Origin: Rikenellaceae bacterium
GTDB taxonomy: Bacteria; Bacteroidota; Bacteroidia; Bacteroidales; Rikenellaceae
Assembly (NCBI GenBank): GCA_015059715.1
Contig: SUZV01000006.1
Span: 52,491 to 116,490, forward strand
Direction of reading: 5' to 3'
Length of the DNA: 64,000 nt
The notes under the pieces are model-generated. The model saw only the letters and a program-made list of their open reading frames with translations, had not been told where the DNA came from and did not search any database. A program made the position numbers and the translations under genes. Positions 1 to 6,745 of this stretch are shown here, one piece after another (the first letter of the stretch is position 1; each line of letters opens with the position of its first letter).

Positions 1-267
1 CGAGGTCTTGATAGGCACACCGATAACAGGCACTGTAGTTAAGGCTGCGGTGACACCTGCAACGTGTGCTGCACCACCAGCACCTGCGATGATAGCACCT
101 ATGCCACGCTCACGTGCCGACTTAGCATACTCAAACATTAGGTCGGGAGTGCGGTGCGCACTGATAACGCGCTTCTCGTACTCGATACCCAACTCCTCTA
201 AAGTCTCGACTGCGGCCTTCATAACATCCCAGTCGCTGGTAGAACCCATAATAACTGCTACTTTCAT
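1..267 (-). CDS. purE: N5-carboxyaminoimidazole ribonucleotide mutase, partial (C-terminus beyond window)
   Basis: The first 89 codons of class I PurE, which isomerises N5-CAIR to CAIR in de novo purine synthesis in the cytosol. The translation begins [16 protein letters not shown], the nucleotide/phosphate-binding start of the family, followed by SAHRTPD and the glycine-rich [13 protein letters not shown], all hallmark PurE segments. The gene is cut by the left edge of the window, so about half of the usual ~160-170 residues are missing. The ATG at 267 is the natural family start. No convincing promoter sits directly upstream; a -7-like TACCTTTG about 370 bp upstream (641-648) could serve it through a long leader. 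Confidence 0.95.
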   Translation of the reverse strand, partial: MKVAVIMGSTSDWDVMKAAVETLEELGIEYEKRVISAHRTPDLMFEYAKSARERGIGAIIAGAGGAAHVAGVTAALTTVPVIGVPIKTS

Positions 268-315
268 AATCTTGTATGTTTTAATTTCAAATATCTTCCT
301 AAATCAAAAAAAATC

Positions 316-439
316 AGCAAGTGTCCACACACACATCAAAAAACAATGACCGCCAACACACTATCACAAACCTCCCAGCCTACATATCCTCAAAATTAGC
401 GAGTGTCCACACACATCAAAAAACAAGGACCGCCAACAC
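316..439. repeat. Pair of imperfect ~43-bp direct repeats
   Basis: Copy 1 spans about 316-359 and copy 2 about 398-439. They share the core GTGTCCACACACA(CA)TC followed by AAAAAACAA and GACCGCCAACAC, differing by a CA dinucleotide and two substitutions. They lie in the leader region between purE and a minus-strand promoter. No function is evident. Confidence 0.75.
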
Positions 440-640
440 CCTAAGTATCAGCGGCCTATAGCATATACACTACTATTTTTGCAATTTTGTACATCCACAG
501 CACAAGCGTCCAACAACTTAATTACCTGCCCACAGCAAGCAACTTGTTCCAGCTCCTGAACAACAAACTCCGAATATATCCTGCACAGGTTGTCGTGCAA
601 CGTTAACTTACAGTGGTGGACAATACTACAATTCATACGA

Positions 641-648
641 CAAAGGTA
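641..648 (-). promoter_or_regulatory. Bacteroidota -7 element (TACCTTTG)
   Basis: On the minus strand TACCTTTG matches TAnnTTTG exactly. No TTTG -33 box is seen at the expected distance. The predicted start of transcription is near 634, right at the ATG of a 62-codon open frame (636 to 448) that I do not recognise. The transcript could also be a ~370-nt purE leader containing the direct repeats at 316-439. Confidence 0.45.
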
Positions 649-666
649 GCACTAATTTCCCGATTT

Positions 667-689
667 AAAAAGAGTGAAACGCTCTTTTT
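667..689. terminator. Hairpin terminator after the thiamine transport operon
   Basis: A 10-bp stem (AAAAAGAGtg pairing with cgCTCTTTTT, one wobble) closes a 3-nt loop and is flanked by T runs on the plus strand and by A/T-rich sequence on the minus strand. It lies 43 bp beyond the stop of the PnuC-family gene at 732, so it fits as that operon's terminator. Confidence 0.7.
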
Positions 690-731
690 TTAACTTTTTT
701 TTAACAATCGGGCCACATCGTGCAAAATACC

Positions 732-1304
732 CTATGCCGCGACTCGTACCGAGCGTCGCCAACGCATATATCCTGCCACAGCGAGCACACAGTAGATTGC
801 GTACAACCCTGCGGTGAGAGGTATCCCCTTGTAGAGGTACAATCCCACGCTTATCATATCGACAATAAGCCACACAAGCCACTGCTCGACAAGCTTACGC
901 GAGAGCATCCACATAGCCACAATGCTCAGTGCCGTAGACATCGAATCGAAGAGGGGCACACGACTATCAGTAAACTCAGTAAGCACGAAGTATATCGCCA
1001 CGTGCAACACAGCGTAACAGATGACAAGTGGCAATATCCACCCTCGTGGCGTATGCTTAATTGCCCCCTTGGGCGTATCCTGACGATTACGTAGCCACAC
1101 CACCAAGCCATAGATACCTGCAGCCACATAGTAGAGCTGCATGGCCGCATTGGCATAGATACCTGCCCTAAGATAGAGCAGACCATGAACCATAGGCATT
1201 ATAGCACCTATGACCCACACCCATATATTCGCCTTATACTCCAACCAAAGATAGAGCAGGCCGAGTGTCGTGCCGATAATCTGTAGTATCAATGACCAAT
1301 CCAT
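732..1304 (-). CDS. pnuT: PnuC-family vitamin permease, probable thiamine transporter PnuT
   Basis: A 190-residue integral membrane protein with about seven hydrophobic segments. The C-terminal part contains EQWLVWLIVDMISVGLYLYK, the W/D-rich segment typical of the PnuC family (nicotinamide riboside, thiamine and riboflavin facilitators). The family alone does not set the substrate. The assignment to thiamine rests on context: the gene follows a TonB receptor by 47 bp in an apparent operon headed by a TPP riboswitch, the arrangement described for PnuT in Bacteroides. It would move thiamine across the inner membrane after uptake through the outer-membrane receptor. If the riboswitch call were wrong, nicotinamide riboside would be the default substrate. 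Confidence 0.8.
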   Translation of the reverse strand: MDWSLILQIIGTTLGLLYLWLEYKANIWVWVIGAIMPMVHGLLYLRAGIYANAAMQLYYVAAGIYGLVVWLRNRQDTPKGAIKHTPRGWILPLVICYAVLHVAIYFVLTEFTDSRVPLFDSMSTALSIVAMWMLSRKLVEQWLVWLIVDMISVGLYLYKGIPLTAGLYAIYCVLAVAGYMRWRRSVRVAA

Positions 1305-1351
1305 AACATCAGTGTTTTTAACTTAGAAGTTATCTTAATTTTTGTCAGAGG

Positions 1352-3601
1352 CTAAAAGTTGACAGTTATATTACCCAAAAAGTTAATCGGTGCTTGTGGA
1401 AAGTAGAAAGCCTCGTCATATCGCTCGCCATCCCACATATATGAGTAGCCATAACCATTTGATTCATACAGCGTTGAAAACAGGTTATTAATAGCCAATC
1501 CAAAGCGCACGCTACCACCATTGCCTATAGCTATACGATAGCCCAGGTCGAGGTTGGTAACAGTGTAGGCATCGAGCGACAGAGCCTCAATCTCGTTATT
1601 CGTAAAGTACTGTTTGCCAACATACTGCGTATGCCACAACAGCGAGAACCCTGCGACGTGAAAGTCTGCCGAGAGCGACCCAACGACCGAGGGCGAGTAT
1701 GAGATAGTCATATCACCGAGATTTTGACCAAAGGTTGGACTATCCTTCAGCTCATCAACATACTCCTCGATAACATTCTGCGAGAGCGTAGCATTTGCCG
1801 AGAGCGTGAGCCACTTTGTTGTTCTCCACGAGGCCATAAGCTCGACACCTCGACGATAGCTTCTGTCGACATTTACATTAAGCGCATCGTCACCATCGTT
1901 GACCATACCCGTAGCCACCAACTGATTATGGTAGAGCATATAGTATAGGTTTACGCCCACCGATAGACGTGGCGAGGTGTAGTTATACCCAAGCTCAAAG
2001 TCGTATAGACGCTCCGACTCGGGGTAGCTATCATCTGCTGCAAACATATAGCGGTCCGTAAAGTCCGAGCGCGTAGGCTCGCGATTTGCAATAGCTGCCG
2101 AGACAAAGAGGTTGTGTCCACCGCGCTTATAACTCAAGCCCACGTGCGGATTGAGGAAGTGGTACTGCTTATCGACATCGATGGGCTGCATATATACCCC
2201 ATCATCACCCCATATGGAGTTGTCGTTAACGCCCCACGCTTTATAGTGAACATAGCGGTACTGCATATCACCAAAGAGGTGGATGTTGTTACCCTTGTCG
2301 TCACTAAGCACCCTCCACTCGGCTCGTACAAAGATGTTGGCATCCTGCTTGGTAACATCGTTGTCGTACCAGCGACCAGCGACATCGCCACTATCCATGC
2401 CATCGACCCACGACACCGTTCCCCAGTGTGGACATGTATAGTAGCTCCACGAGCCGCCAAACGTAAGGTTTAACCTTGATGTGTTGTAGCTGGCGGCCAT
2501 ATTTGCTCCTCCGAGGTGGTTACGCATAAGCTTATGGCGTATAAGGTCAGCCTGCTCAGAGCTAACGCCCTTAAGGTTTGTATAACCCTCCAACCACGCA
2601 TCATCTTTATACTGGTTATAGTAGCCATAGCCATAGGTATAAAATAGCGTAGCATTTAGCTGCCAGAGCCTATTAAAGCGGTGGTTTACAACTAAATGGT
2701 TATTAATTTGAAGATAGTTATCCGTCTCGTCGTCATGGTAGTCTACGTGCGTACCATCGGCTAGCGTATATGGGCCATCCGAGGTGGTATACTGTCCCGA
2801 AGTGTGGTATCTGCGTCCGTAGAGTGCCATATCCTCGCGCGACACACCATTATACGTAAGATAGGTCTTTGCCGAGCCACCAAACGACAACAGCTTAATG
2901 CGCGTATTATCGGCATAGTAACCCACCTGAGCCATATAACTCTTAAGATCCGTAGCACCACGCTCGATATAGCCATCCGAGCCGATATGCGAGAGGCGAG
3001 CATCCACAACCCAATGGTCACGCATAAGTCCCGATGTAAGGTGTACGGCCTGCTTATTGGTGTTATACGAGCCATAGGAGAGCGACGCACCACCACGAAA
3101 CTCCGTTGTCAGGGCATCGGTAGTCATCGATACCGCACCGCCAAAGGCCCCCGCGCCATTTGTCGAGACTCCTGCACCGCGCTGCACCTGGATACTACCT
3201 ACCGACGATATAAGGTCTGGCGTATCGTACCAATATACCGAGTGCGAATCGGGGTTATTCATTGCCACGCCATTTACCGTAACATTTATGCGCGTAGCAT
3301 CCGTACCACGCAGACGAATAGATGTTGCACCGATACCGATACCCGTCTCATTGGTGGCTATCATCGAGGGTGTCAGTGCAAGAACAGATGGCAGGTCAAG
3401 TGCATAGCTTTTACTAATTATAGACTCCTTGTCTATATCGTTGTAGGCTACGGGTGCAGTACGCGATGCCGCTGTGGTAACCACCTCAACAACACCTACA
3501 TCATAGATTTGTGTAGTATCAAGTCGCTCGCGATACTCCTTCGCCCCGAGTGAGGCAACGCCCAATACTGTGAGGGCCAAAAACGAAAAAATCCTTTTCA
3601 T
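1352..3601 (-). CDS. TonB-dependent outer-membrane receptor, probable thiamine/thiamine-phosphate uptake
   Basis: 749 residues. A signal peptide (MKRIFSFLALTVLGVASLGA) is followed by a plug domain at about residues 40-165 with the classical GATSIRLRGTDATRINVTVN and VQRGAGVSTNGAGAFGGAV segments, then a ~580-residue beta-barrel ending in Phe (FLGNITVNF), as required for barrel insertion. A TPP riboswitch upstream and a PnuC-family permease downstream make thiamine or its phosphates the likely ligand. This receptor would bind ligand outside, and TonB energy would drive entry to the periplasm. There is no SusD partner, which argues against a glycan role. Confidence 0.85.
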   Translation of the reverse strand: MKRIFSFLALTVLGVASLGAKEYRERLDTTQIYDVGVVEVVTTAASRTAPVAYNDIDKESIISKSYALDLPSVLALTPSMIATNETGIGIGATSIRLRGTDATRINVTVNGVAMNNPDSHSVYWYDTPDLISSVGSIQVQRGAGVSTNGAGAFGGAVSMTTDALTTEFRGGASLSYGSYNTNKQAVHLTSGLMRDHWVVDARLSHIGSDGYIERGATDLKSYMAQVGYYADNTRIKLLSFGGSAKTYLTYNGVSREDMALYGRRYHTSGQYTTSDGPYTLADGTHVDYHDDETDNYLQINNHLVVNHRFNRLWQLNATLFYTYGYGYYNQYKDDAWLEGYTNLKGVSSEQADLIRHKLMRNHLGGANMAASYNTSRLNLTFGGSWSYYTCPHWGTVSWVDGMDSGDVAGRWYDNDVTKQDANIFVRAEWRVLSDDKGNNIHLFGDMQYRYVHYKAWGVNDNSIWGDDGVYMQPIDVDKQYHFLNPHVGLSYKRGGHNLFVSAAIANREPTRSDFTDRYMFAADDSYPESERLYDFELGYNYTSPRLSVGVNLYYMLYHNQLVATGMVNDGDDALNVNVDRSYRRGVELMASWRTTKWLTLSANATLSQNVIEEYVDELKDSPTFGQNLGDMTISYSPSVVGSLSADFHVAGFSLLWHTQYVGKQYFTNNEIEALSLDAYTVTNLDLGYRIAIGNGGSVRFGLAINNLFSTLYESNGYGYSYMWDGERYDEAFYFPQAPINFLGNITVNF

Positions 3602-3646
3602 ACTTCATTTTTTTTAAGTTGAAAAGGGGTTTAAGAAAAGATATAT

Positions 3647-4415
3647 CCAATCCTGGTCTCAGCATTACCCGTATCCAGTTCAATGGGTCTAATCTCAGCC
3701 ACTTCACTTCACTTCGTTCGTTCGTGGCTTTGCCATTGACATTTACAATCCCTCTAAATCTCCCTTTGATAAGGGAGACTTTTAGGTAGTCATAGCGTCC
3801 CACTACGTTACGTTTGTAGCTCAGCCATTGACATTTACAATCCCTCAAATCCCACTTTGATAAGGGAGACTTTTAGGTAGTCATAGCATCCACTACGTTC
3901 ATCTGTGGCTCAGCCATTGACATTTACAATCCCTCTAAATCTCCCTTTGATAAGGGAGACTTTTGGGTAGTCATAGCACCCACGACGTTACGCTTGTGGC
4001 TTTGCCATTGACATTTACAATCCCTCTAAATCTCCCTTTGATAAGGGAGACTTTTGGGTAGTCATAGCACCCACGACGTTACGCTTGTGGCTTTGCCATT
4101 GACATTTACAATCCCTCAAATCCCACTTTAACAAGGGAGACTTTTGGGGAGTCATAGCATCCACTTCGTTACGTTCGTGGCTTAGCCATTGACATTTACA
4201 ATCCCTCTAAATCTCCCTTTGATAAGGGAGACTTTTGGGTAGTCATAGCGTCCACTTCGTTCATCTGTGGCTTTGCCATTGACATTTGGGTAGTCATAGC
4301 ATCCACGACGTTACGTTTGTGGCTTAGCCGACAACATCTGTCAATTTACCACAATAACCACAGATTACTCTATCAATCTGCGAGGTAGTGAAGGAGTAGC
4401 ACCCCCTAATTATGG
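3647..4415 (-). promoter_or_regulatory. TPP riboswitch (THI element) with a ~670-nt repeat insertion in P3
   Basis: Minus strand, 5' half at 4415-4387: AATTAGGGGGTGCTACTCC, carrying the conserved GGGGUGC. 3' half at 3713-3647: GGCTGAGATTAGACCC (J3/2 CUGAGA and the P2 3' strand), TTGAACTGGATACGGG, TAATGCTGAGACCAGGA (P4/P5) and GGATTGG. Pairings visible across the gap: P2 GGGU (4404-4401) with ACCC (3688-3685); P3 GCUACU (4400-4395) with AGUGGC (3703-3698); outer P3 UUCACU (4392-4387) with AGUGAA; and a weak P1, CCAuaAUU with GAUUGG. About 673 nt of repeats lie inside P3. The element ends 45 nt before the TonB receptor start, so translational or early-termination control is expected. Confidence 0.75.
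3733..4330. repeat. Array of seven ~91-bp tandem repeats
   Basis: The unit anchor CCATTGACATTT begins at 3733, 3825, 3914, 4005, 4096, 4187 and 4276, a period of 89-92 bp. Each full unit carries a CTCCCTT-TGAT-AAGGGAG hairpin (degenerate in two units) and a second inverted repeat of the type CCAC(T/G)(T/A)CGTTACG(T/C)TTGTGG. The seventh unit is internally deleted. The array ends inside the P3 stem of the TPP riboswitch. It is not a CRISPR: the units abut without unique spacers. Confidence 0.9.
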
Positions 4416-4417
4416 CG

Positions 4418-4425
4418 CAAAGATA
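4418..4425 (-). promoter_or_regulatory. -7 element for the thiamine operon
   Basis: TATCTTTG on the minus strand places transcription start near 4411, immediately before the 5' half of the riboswitch (P1 begins at 4415), as expected for a riboswitch leader. A clear TTTG at the usual spacing is not seen; the nearest is only 13 bp away (4439-4442). Confidence 0.6.
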
Positions 4426-4469
4426 GGTATTTTTTTTGCAAAATAGGTAATATCATCAACTTTTTTTAT

Positions 4470-4477
4470 ACCTTTGT
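4470..4477 (+). promoter_or_regulatory. -7 element for the LRR lipoprotein gene
   Basis: TACCTTTG sits 30 bp before the ATG at 4508, predicting a ~25-nt leader. It is divergent from the thiamine-operon promoter 45 bp away. Confidence 0.65.
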
Positions 4478-4507
4478 GTGGTTACAGATACTTCAATCAC
4501 TAAACAT

Positions 4508-5986
4508 ATGAAACGCCTACCTATACTTTTGACTATAATCCTAATACTCACCTCATGTTTAGATGAGTCGATATTTGGCACTAAAACATCGAAGTACGAG
4601 ATACACTACACCACGTCGGATGGTCAACCAGTATATATACACTATAAACTTTTGAGCGGTTTTGGCCATGTCGTAGTATCGAACACCTACGAGAATGGGT
4701 TAGGCGTTATAAAATTTAAGGAGGGTGTCGAGAGCATTTCCGACAATGCCTTTGCCAACTCCAACCTCGTAAGCATCAGCATACCCGAGTGCATAACCTC
4801 GATTGGTGACCAGACATTTATGGGTTGTAGCGAGCTTGTGAGTGTGGAACTTTCGGAGAGCGTAACCGAGATAGGCACTGAGGCATTCAGTCGGTGTACA
4901 AGCCTAAGGGATATCGTCGTACCAAGCGGCGTAAGCGTAATCAAGAAGGAGACATACAGCCATTGCACGGCACTCACATCAATATCTATCCCCGAAGGTA
5001 TCACAGCCATTAAGGCTGGGGCCTTTGAGGATTGCACAGGAGTAACCTCTGTGACGCTGCCCGAGAGTCTGACGACGATCGAGGAGGCTCCATTTTCAGG
5101 GTGCGACAATCTCGCCGAGTTCTACGGCAAGTATGCCTCTAAGGATGGTAAATATCTCTGCGATGGCGACACGCTTTTGGCCACTGCCCCTGCAGGGCTG
5201 ACAGAGCTTACGATTCCCGAGGGCATAACCACCATAGGCGAGTATGCCGTAGGTGGATGTAAGCAGCTACTAAGCATAACCATTCCCGAGGGCGTTACAA
5301 CGATAGGTAAAGGTGCATTTAGCAAGTGTGAGGAGTTAACCGAAATAAGTATACCGACGAGCGTTGCCTACATAGGAGCTGAGGCATTTCAACTCTGCTA
5401 CAAGTTAACAGATGTCACTATACCCGAGGGCGTTACCACCATCGAGCCAAAGACATTCTTTAACTGTAACAGCTTAAAGAGCGTATCACTACCCGACACC
5501 ATAACGACCATAAGCGACAACGCCTTTAGCGTCTGCCCATCGCTAACCGATTTCACGATACCAGATAGCGTCACCGCGATAGGCCAAGGGGCATTCGGAG
5601 GATGTAAATGGTTAAAGGAGATTGCCATCCCTGAGGGCGTAACAGCACTCTACGACTACACTTTCAGCGGTTGTGAAAGGCTGAGTGCGCTATCGCTTCC
5701 GAGTACACTCACATCGATAGGCAGTAGAACATTCTCCTCTTGTCGCGTACTAAAGGAGGTAACCATACCTCAATCCGTATCGACCATTGGCGACTCAGCC
5801 TTTGTCCACTGCAAATGGCTCGAAGCTGTGTACTGTATGCCTACCACACCGCCCACAATCAGCGACAACACCTTCTCGGAGTGTGCCGCAGAACTTACGA
5901 TATACGTACCCAAAGGGTGCGGACAAAGCTACAAGAGTGCCGAGGGGTGGAGCAGCCACCAAGAGGCGATAGTTGAGAAGGAGTAA
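4508..5986 (+). CDS. BspA-like leucine-rich-repeat surface lipoprotein
   Basis: 492 residues from the ATG at 4508. A lipoprotein signal peptide (MKRLPILLTIILILTSC) with Cys at the lipobox is followed by acidic residues (CLDES), a pattern linked to surface export of Bacteroidota lipoproteins. From about residue 60 to 450 the protein is built of ~23-residue repeats of the BspA/LRR_5 type, consensus IPEGVTTIGxxAFxxCxxL, roughly sixteen copies with one break near residues 200-220 (YGKYASKDGKYLCDGDTLLA). Such proteins bind host matrix or other bacteria, but the ligand cannot be read from sequence. An in-frame GTG at 4478 lies within the -7 box region and is unlikely to be used. The gene is monocistronic and divergent from the thiamine operon. 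Confidence 0.88.
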   Translation: MKRLPILLTIILILTSCLDESIFGTKTSKYEIHYTTSDGQPVYIHYKLLSGFGHVVVSNTYENGLGVIKFKEGVESISDNAFANSNLVSISIPECITSIGDQTFMGCSELVSVELSESVTEIGTEAFSRCTSLRDIVVPSGVSVIKKETYSHCTALTSISIPEGITAIKAGAFEDCTGVTSVTLPESLTTIEEAPFSGCDNLAEFYGKYASKDGKYLCDGDTLLATAPAGLTELTIPEGITTIGEYAVGGCKQLLSITIPEGVTTIGKGAFSKCEELTEISIPTSVAYIGAEAFQLCYKLTDVTIPEGVTTIEPKTFFNCNSLKSVSLPDTITTISDNAFSVCPSLTDFTIPDSVTAIGQGAFGGCKWLKEIAIPEGVTALYDYTFSGCERLSALSLPSTLTSIGSRTFSSCRVLKEVTIPQSVSTIGDSAFVHCKWLEAVYCMPTTPPTISDNTFSECAAELTIYVPKGCGQSYKSAEGWSSHQEAIVEKE

Positions 5987-6019
5987 CACCTTGCCAATAT
6001 TAAAGGGCAGCAGATAAAG

Positions 6020-6049
6020 TTGGTAATTGTCTTTTTTTTGTTACCTTTG
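6020..6049 (+). promoter_or_regulatory. Promoter for rpe-ABC-F-rlmB
   Basis: A TTGG -33-like element at 6020-6023 and TACCTTTG at 6042-6049 are 18 bp apart. Transcription would start near 6056 and give a leader of ~35 nt. Confidence 0.7.
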
Positions 6050-6090
6050 CGCAATTATATAATCAAAGCCTAAAAAACCTCAAAAAAAGT

Positions 6091-6744
6091 ATGAAACGAA
6101 TCATTGCACCATCGGTACTCTCAGCCGACTTCGGAAACCTAAATCGTGACATGGAGATGCTCAACCGCTCGCAGGCCGAGTGGGTACACGTAGATGTTAT
6201 GGATGGCGTATTTGTGCCAAACATATCGTTCGGTTTTCCACTGATGAAGCCTATGCGCAAGGCTACGACCAAGATTCTCGATGTGCATCTGATGATTACC
6301 GCACCCGAGAAGTACGTTGCTCGCTTTGTCGAGGCAGGTGCCGACTATGTCACCTTCCACTACGAGGCTACGGAGAATATACAGGAGTGCATAGACCTCA
6401 TCCGCAAGGCTGGGGCCAAGGTAGGCATATCGATAAAGCCTGGTACCGAGCCCGAGGTTTTGGATAAGTGGCTCACGCAGCTCGACCTTATCCTTGTGAT
6501 GAGCGTAGAGCCAGGATTTGGAGGTCAAAAGTTTATGCCTTCGTCGATAGCTAAGTGCGAGTACCTCGCAGCAAAGAGGCAGGAGCTGGGGCTTAACGAC
6601 CTTATCATAGAGGTAGACGGTGGTATCTCAGCAGCCAACTCTCGTCTGCTCTTCGATGCTGGTGCCGAGGCCCTTGTGGCAGGCAGCTCGGTATTTGGTG
6701 CCGAGAACCCCGAGCAGGCAATAGTAGATATGATTAACTCATAG
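6091..6744 (+). CDS. rpe: Ribulose-phosphate 3-epimerase
   Basis: 217 residues, the full family length. The enzyme interconverts D-ribulose 5-phosphate and D-xylulose 5-phosphate in the pentose phosphate pathway. Diagnostic segments: IAPSVLSADFGNL at the N-terminus, WVHVDVMDGVFVPNISFG (metal-binding His/Asp), LDVHLMI, VMSVEPGFGGQKFM, and EVDGGISAANS with the second catalytic Asp. It is the first gene of a plus-strand operon; one base separates it from the downstream ABC-F gene. Confidence 0.97.
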   Translation: MKRIIAPSVLSADFGNLNRDMEMLNRSQAEWVHVDVMDGVFVPNISFGFPLMKPMRKATTKILDVHLMITAPEKYVARFVEAGADYVTFHYEATENIQECIDLIRKAGAKVGISIKPGTEPEVLDKWLTQLDLILVMSVEPGFGGQKFMPSSIAKCEYLAAKRQELGLNDLIIEVDGGISAANSRLLFDAGAEALVAGSSVFGAENPEQAIVDMINS

Positions 6745-6745
6745 T

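Noticed and set aside
8..349. Plus-strand open frame of 113 codons at the left edge
   Set aside because: It is antisense to purE, whose minus-strand translation matches the family closely.
448..636. 62-codon minus-strand frame as a gene
   Set aside because: No similarity I recognise and only a -7 box supports it; kept as an observation, not called as a gene.
2804..3553. Long plus-strand frame antisense to the TonB receptor
   Set aside because: Composition is a shadow of the receptor's codon use; no domain.
3733..4330. Tandem array considered as CRISPR
   Set aside because: The 91-bp units abut without variable spacers and no cas genes are present.
4478..4507. Upstream in-frame GTG as start of the LRR lipoprotein
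   Set aside because: It abuts the -7 box, so it would not be transcribed; the ATG at 4508 gives a clean lipoprotein signal.
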